Positions 60,487 to 64,000 of a stretch of 64,000 bases of DNA are shown here, in pieces. Position 1 is the stretch's first letter. Each line of letters opens with the position of its first letter. The stretch comes from Apus apus (Eukaryota; Chordata; Aves; Apodiformes; Apodidae), in assembly GCF_020740795.1 (NCBI RefSeq), contig NC_067286.1:19472350-19536349 (forward strand), given 5' to 3'. Position numbers and translations under genes: made by a program. The notes beneath the pieces are model-generated. The model was not told the origin of the DNA, made no database searches, and saw only the letters and a program-made list of their open reading frames with translations.

Positions 60487-60584
60487 GCCTTTTCTGATTA
60501 TCAGATGCAACAAATGACGTCCAATTTTATTGACCAGTTCGGCTTCAACGATGAGAAGTTTGCTGATCAAGATGACATTGGCAA
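60487..60584 (+). CDS. PPP6R3: PPP6R3 coding exon 15 (residues 546-577)
   Basis: The acceptor is gtcctggggttgccag and the donor GGCAA/GTGAGT, leaving phase 2. The exon encodes [20 protein letters not shown] and then [12 protein letters not shown]. This short conserved segment lies after the SAPS domain. Confidence 0.95.
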
Positions 60585-62616
60585 GTGAGTATAACATTAT
60601 ACTGGCTTTGAATATAATCTTAGGAGTTGCATTTCTTCTGGTGTATTTGGCTGTGTTTTTACAGTTTCTAATACAAGCCTTTACTTACATAAGGCAGTTG
60701 CCAGTCAGTCCTGTCTTTTTGTACCATATGTATGCCTTGGTAGAAGCCTTCCCGAACAGTTTACAGAGGAAAGCAACAGCTTATCTTCCTTCCGTTTCTT
60801 ACCTCCTGGTTGTATCAACATGAGAACCCAGTGCTTGCTACTAAACAACCAAATTATAAGTATGCTTTTGAAACCTGTGTCTGTCCTGTGTCATGGAATT
60901 TTTGGAGGCACTTTTTCTAAGCCTCAAAGTGATTTTTTTTTTTTTCTGTGCTGAATCTGTGTACCTGACCAGATTAATAGCTCCACTTTTACGTTTTCCT
61001 AGAGAAGATAACAGGAACAACACATCAGCGAGCATACTTTTCTGTAGGGGATGATAAAGGAGGGTGTCGTAAATATCTCTGTTTTCAGGTTCAAGGCAGT
61101 TAAGACTGATTTCTACCAATAGAGTAAGTGATGAAGAAATTACAACCATCTTGGTCAGGTGAAAAAATCCAAACAAAAACTGATCTCTTTCTTCAGTTTT
61201 AAGTAAACTGATGCTGTAGTGGGAAATGGAAGGAATGGGAGCTCTTGCTGAAAATAGAGCTGATCTTGATTTTTGTAAGAATTCATGGTTTGGAATACAA
61301 GAACATGCAGATAAGGGTTAAAAAAAGCGCGTTACTTGAAGATGGTTTCTAGAAGGGTAATATACAATAAAAAGTCTCAGTGTTCTTCTCTAAGACGTGT
61401 TTAGTAGGTGATGATTGGGTGAAGCTTGCATGTGCCATCTAAGAAGTATTGCTGTCTTTTTACACCACCTAATCTGTTGAGATTAAGATATGATGGGAGA
61501 GGAAGCAACCTGGGATACTGCAACTTTGTTAGGTGCAAGTGGATTTTGACACAGATAAGAATTGGAATTACTTTACTCCTTTAAATGCATTTGGTAGCAT
61601 ATGGTGTTAGTCTTAGCATGTCTCAAGATTGGTGATAGGTACACTGATGTATTTAAGAGTTGAATTAAGCCATAGATAAAATTATATTAAAGTTATGCCT
61701 TTTGTGCAAGAATCAATTGCAGCTTAAATTACCTGCTTAATATTCTATAGTAATTCAGATGGTAACTTGCACAGCAATTCAGTCACACTTAAAATTCAGT
61801 TCCTTCAGACTACTTACCCTGTTCCATACTTTGTAATGCAATGAATATTAGAGGAAGAGTGCAGTACATGCTGAATGCACTGCTGTATGTGTCTAGAGAA
61901 CACATTAACTCTTCTGAAAAATCTGGTAGTATTTCCCATCTTTTCCTCATCTGTTTCTTGATGCTTCCTCTAGAGATTTACTTTGCCTAATATAATTTTT
62001 AGTCTAAGGCATGTTTGTAATTACTTTAGTGAAACTGCTCAGTAGCTTAATATGTGAAGAGGTGAAAATCCTAATATTTAATGTTTGATTTGGAAAAAAA
62101 ATAACTTGAGTGATTGGTTCATAAAAATAGATACTATTTTTCTTCTTTAGGAAGCAGAAGTTGATATTAACATTTTTCACTTTCTGTCTTCCTATTGAAA
62201 AGGTCTTACAGAGTGGTGAAATCAGTTAAAAGATAAAAGAACTGCTTACGCAGATCTTTGGAGGATTTTGAGCTATATAATGGATAATCGTAGTCAGACT
62301 AGGCACTTTTTAGGCCTGCTTTTTATTCCAGTGTGTAACAGTACTGTCTTTGAGATTTTCATATATCATTTCAGTTATACCTTCTTAGGCTTGTTGCATC
62401 TTCACAGCTAACTATAGGGTAGAGATGACATTGTTTAGTGTTTTTGTTTAAAATATTTCACAGTTAGAAAAATGACAGGCATCCTCAATGTGGAATTTGA
62501 CTGTTCTATATTGGAAACCACTTTGTCCTCAATATTATATTTTCAGAGAAAACTAAGAGAAAATTAAATGTCTTCATCTTATAATGCAACATCTTGTTTT
62601 ATTGTTTTTTATCTAG
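60585..62616 (+). other. PPP6R3 intron 15
   Basis: This 2.0 kb AT-rich intron has GT-AG ends, a 14-base poly-T near 60933, and no recognised element. Confidence 0.7.
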
Positions 62617-62671
62617 TGTTTCTTTTGATCGGGTCTCAGACATCAACTTTACACTCAATACAAATGAAAGT
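62617..62671 (+). CDS. PPP6R3: PPP6R3 coding exon 16 (residues 578-596)
   Basis: The acceptor is ttgttttttatctag and the donor AGT/GTAAGT. This 55-base exon completes the Asn codon split from exon 15 and encodes VSFDRVSDINFTLNTNES. It is too short for an open-frame search and was placed by homology and splice sites. Confidence 0.94.
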
Positions 62672-63371
62672 GTAAGTATGTGTTCCTGTGCTATCAAAAA
62701 AATCACTGTCTTTTGAACTTTGGTGTGACCTCAGAGTTTTGGTGGTGGTTTTTATTTGCTCCTTTGTGTAATCTTTGGAATATAACTACCCTACCTTGTT
62801 CCTGTATCATGAGATTTTCAAATTGGAAGACACTCGTATTCTTTGGGATCAATATTAAACAGAATTACTTCTTATTTTTATTGCCAAGTTTAAGAACAGG
62901 CTTTGATCTGATTTGTGGCTACTTTTATACTTGTGGTTTATGGGTAGAAACTACTTGTGGCAACAGGAAAGTAAAGGTGGAAGCTTTAACCCTAGATGTT
63001 TGTCAGTTGAGTTGAAGTGAACCCCACTACATTAAATAAAGCTGCAATATTTGCTGGCCTGGTTATCAGAAAAGCTCTTCAGTGTCATTCCTGCATGCTG
63101 TTCTTAAACATCATGTGAACTCTTAGCTGTTTTTTTATGGTCCACTCAACTTGTTATTAGATGGGTAAAACAAGCACCACTGAATATTTTCTTGACAAGC
63201 TTTAAGTTGTCACTTTATTCTGTTTTTCTGCTTATTTTAGAGAAATATGTCTTTCCCCACTGGTTTAAGTTTTTCTTCAGAATATTAATATATTTCCAGA
63301 ATAATTAGTAATGTAAGTAGCACGATGACTCACAAATACAGAGATATTTTTTTTTAAATTTATTTATTTAG
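62672..63371 (+). other. PPP6R3 intron 16
   Basis: This 0.7 kb intron has GT-AG ends and a long T/A-rich tract before the acceptor. Nothing else is recognised. Confidence 0.7.
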
Positions 63372-63502
63372 GGCAACATAGCTTTGTTTGAGGCATGCTG
63401 TAAGGAGCGGATACAGCAGTTTGATGATGGCGGTTCTGATGAAGAGGACATTTGGGAAGAAAAACATATTTCATTTGCACCAGAGTCCCAGAGGCGTTCC
63501 AG
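63372..63502 (+). CDS. PPP6R3: PPP6R3 coding exon 17 (residues 597-639, partial gene end)
   Basis: The acceptor is tttatttatttag and the donor TCCAG/GTAAAA, leaving phase 2. The exon encodes [20 protein letters not shown] and then [12 protein letters not shown], ending ESQRRS. The acidic GSDEED run is again casein kinase 2-like. The remaining coding exons (Ser-rich acidic tail) are outside the window. Confidence 0.95.
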
Positions 63503-64000
63503 GTAAAAAAATGTGCTTTTCATCCAAAGTATAGTGAGCATGTATTTTGGTTCAGGCTGGTTGTTAGTACAGGCTGTCCAGTATAACTAAGTATTTTCAT
63601 TCGTTGAAGAAATGGTTAGAGAGGTGGCTTTAGTCTGAGAGGCATAATTTGCAGAAGATGGAAACAGCTGCAGGTTCAGCTCTTCCTGCACTTCTTTTGT
63701 AAATTGTTTTTTTCCTGCTGTTTATTCTTTCCCTCTGCTTTTAAACTTGTTCAGCCATTCTTGCATTGGATAAGGCAGTCCAGCTCCACTCCTGTAGACC
63801 TTGCTATCCTCCTTACAATACCTGCACTGGTGTGGACAAAACTGTGTAGGAAGCTGCATTTAGGGGATGGAGCAGCTGGTGCCCAAAACTGAGAGCTGTG
63901 CAGCTTCCCTTGGTATCTACTGAATTCTGTCCCAGGGTAGCCTTGGATTTTTTACCTTCTTATGGTCTGAGTCACAAACCTGATCTCTTCTTCACTTGCA
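63503..64000 (+). other. PPP6R3 intron 17, left part
   Basis: The sequence after the exon 17 donor is non-coding up to the window edge. No further PPP6R3 exon is visible in it. Confidence 0.7.

Larger units (their letters stand above)
9490..64000 (+). other. PPP6R3: PPP6R3 gene, 5' part (runs off the right edge)
   Basis: Gene span from the inferred non-coding exon 1 to the window edge. The product is a SAPS-family regulatory subunit of the serine/threonine phosphatase PP6. In known family members it binds the catalytic subunit PPP6C and works with ankyrin-repeat subunits (ANKRD28/44/52) in cytoplasm and nucleus. Sixteen coding exons were placed by conserved protein sequence and GT-AG boundaries, and their phases join without a break. 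Together they encode residues 1-639 plus two bases of codon 640. The rest, about 230 residues of acidic C-terminal tail judging by mammalian length, lies to the right. Introns 4, 5, 6, 7, 10 and 12 are short (about 370-680 bases). Introns 1, 8, 9 and 13 are large and carry most of the retroelements. No frameshift or premature stop occurs in the spliced frame, so the gene looks intact. Confidence 0.95.

Noticed and set aside
1..64000. CRISPR arrays, operons, phage or plasmid features
   Set aside because: None are present; the window is vertebrate genomic DNA.

Overview
The window is vertebrate nuclear DNA, and almost certainly avian. It has long AT-rich introns with GT-AG boundaries, one CpG island, many copies of the CR1 LINE (3' ends of the ATTCTATGATTC type) and several LTRs of the kinds common in bird genomes. 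There is no bacterial, plasmid or CRISPR content. Nearly all of the window from about 9.5 kb onward belongs to one gene, PPP6R3 (regulatory subunit 3 of protein phosphatase 6, also called SAPS3), on the + strand. I recognised it from the reading frame and splice pattern. Sixteen coding exons between 29148 and 63502 join in frame with GT-AG splice sites. They give 639 codons plus two bases, about three quarters of a protein that is roughly 870 residues in mammals. The 3' end of the gene lies beyond the window.

Layout. Positions 1-8.9 kb are upstream sequence full of repeats: a 5'-truncated CR1 (3310-4740), an (ATT)21 microsatellite, one LTR split by a second LTR (5359-7033), two short CR1 tails and an unidentified stretch with a polyadenylation signal. 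On the - strand there is an unrecognised open frame that looks like a terminal coding exon (3026-2610), with a splice acceptor in front and AATAAA behind. Positions 8.88-10.1 kb are a CpG island with five CCAAT boxes, a GC box and a YY1-type element. This is the likely PPP6R3 promoter and non-coding exon 1 (splice donor after 9596). On its upstream shoulder, on the - strand, are a degenerate tRNA-Ala-like sequence (8812-8889) and a possible divergent first exon with a good Kozak ATG and a consensus donor. Intron 1 (about 19.5 kb) is mostly unique AT-rich sequence with one CR1 near its end.

Positions 29.1-34.5 kb hold coding exons 2-8 with short introns. Intron 8 contains the remains of an endogenous retrovirus on the - strand: a reverse transcriptase fragment abutting env-like sequence, followed by a probable LTR. 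Intron 9 holds a mosaic of CR1 pieces in alternating orientation. Exons 10-13 follow. Intron 13 (about 10 kb) holds a CR1 inside a CR1, three - strand LTRs (one GC-rich with TATA and polyadenylation signals) and a 2.2 kb CR1 that still shows endonuclease and reverse transcriptase sequence. Exons 14-17 finish the window.

I did not find a new multi-gene system. The best leads are the possible divergent - strand transcription unit sharing the PPP6R3 CpG island, the RT-to-env junction in the intron 8 provirus, the alternating CR1 mosaic and nested insertions, and the strong antisense bias of retroelements within the gene.
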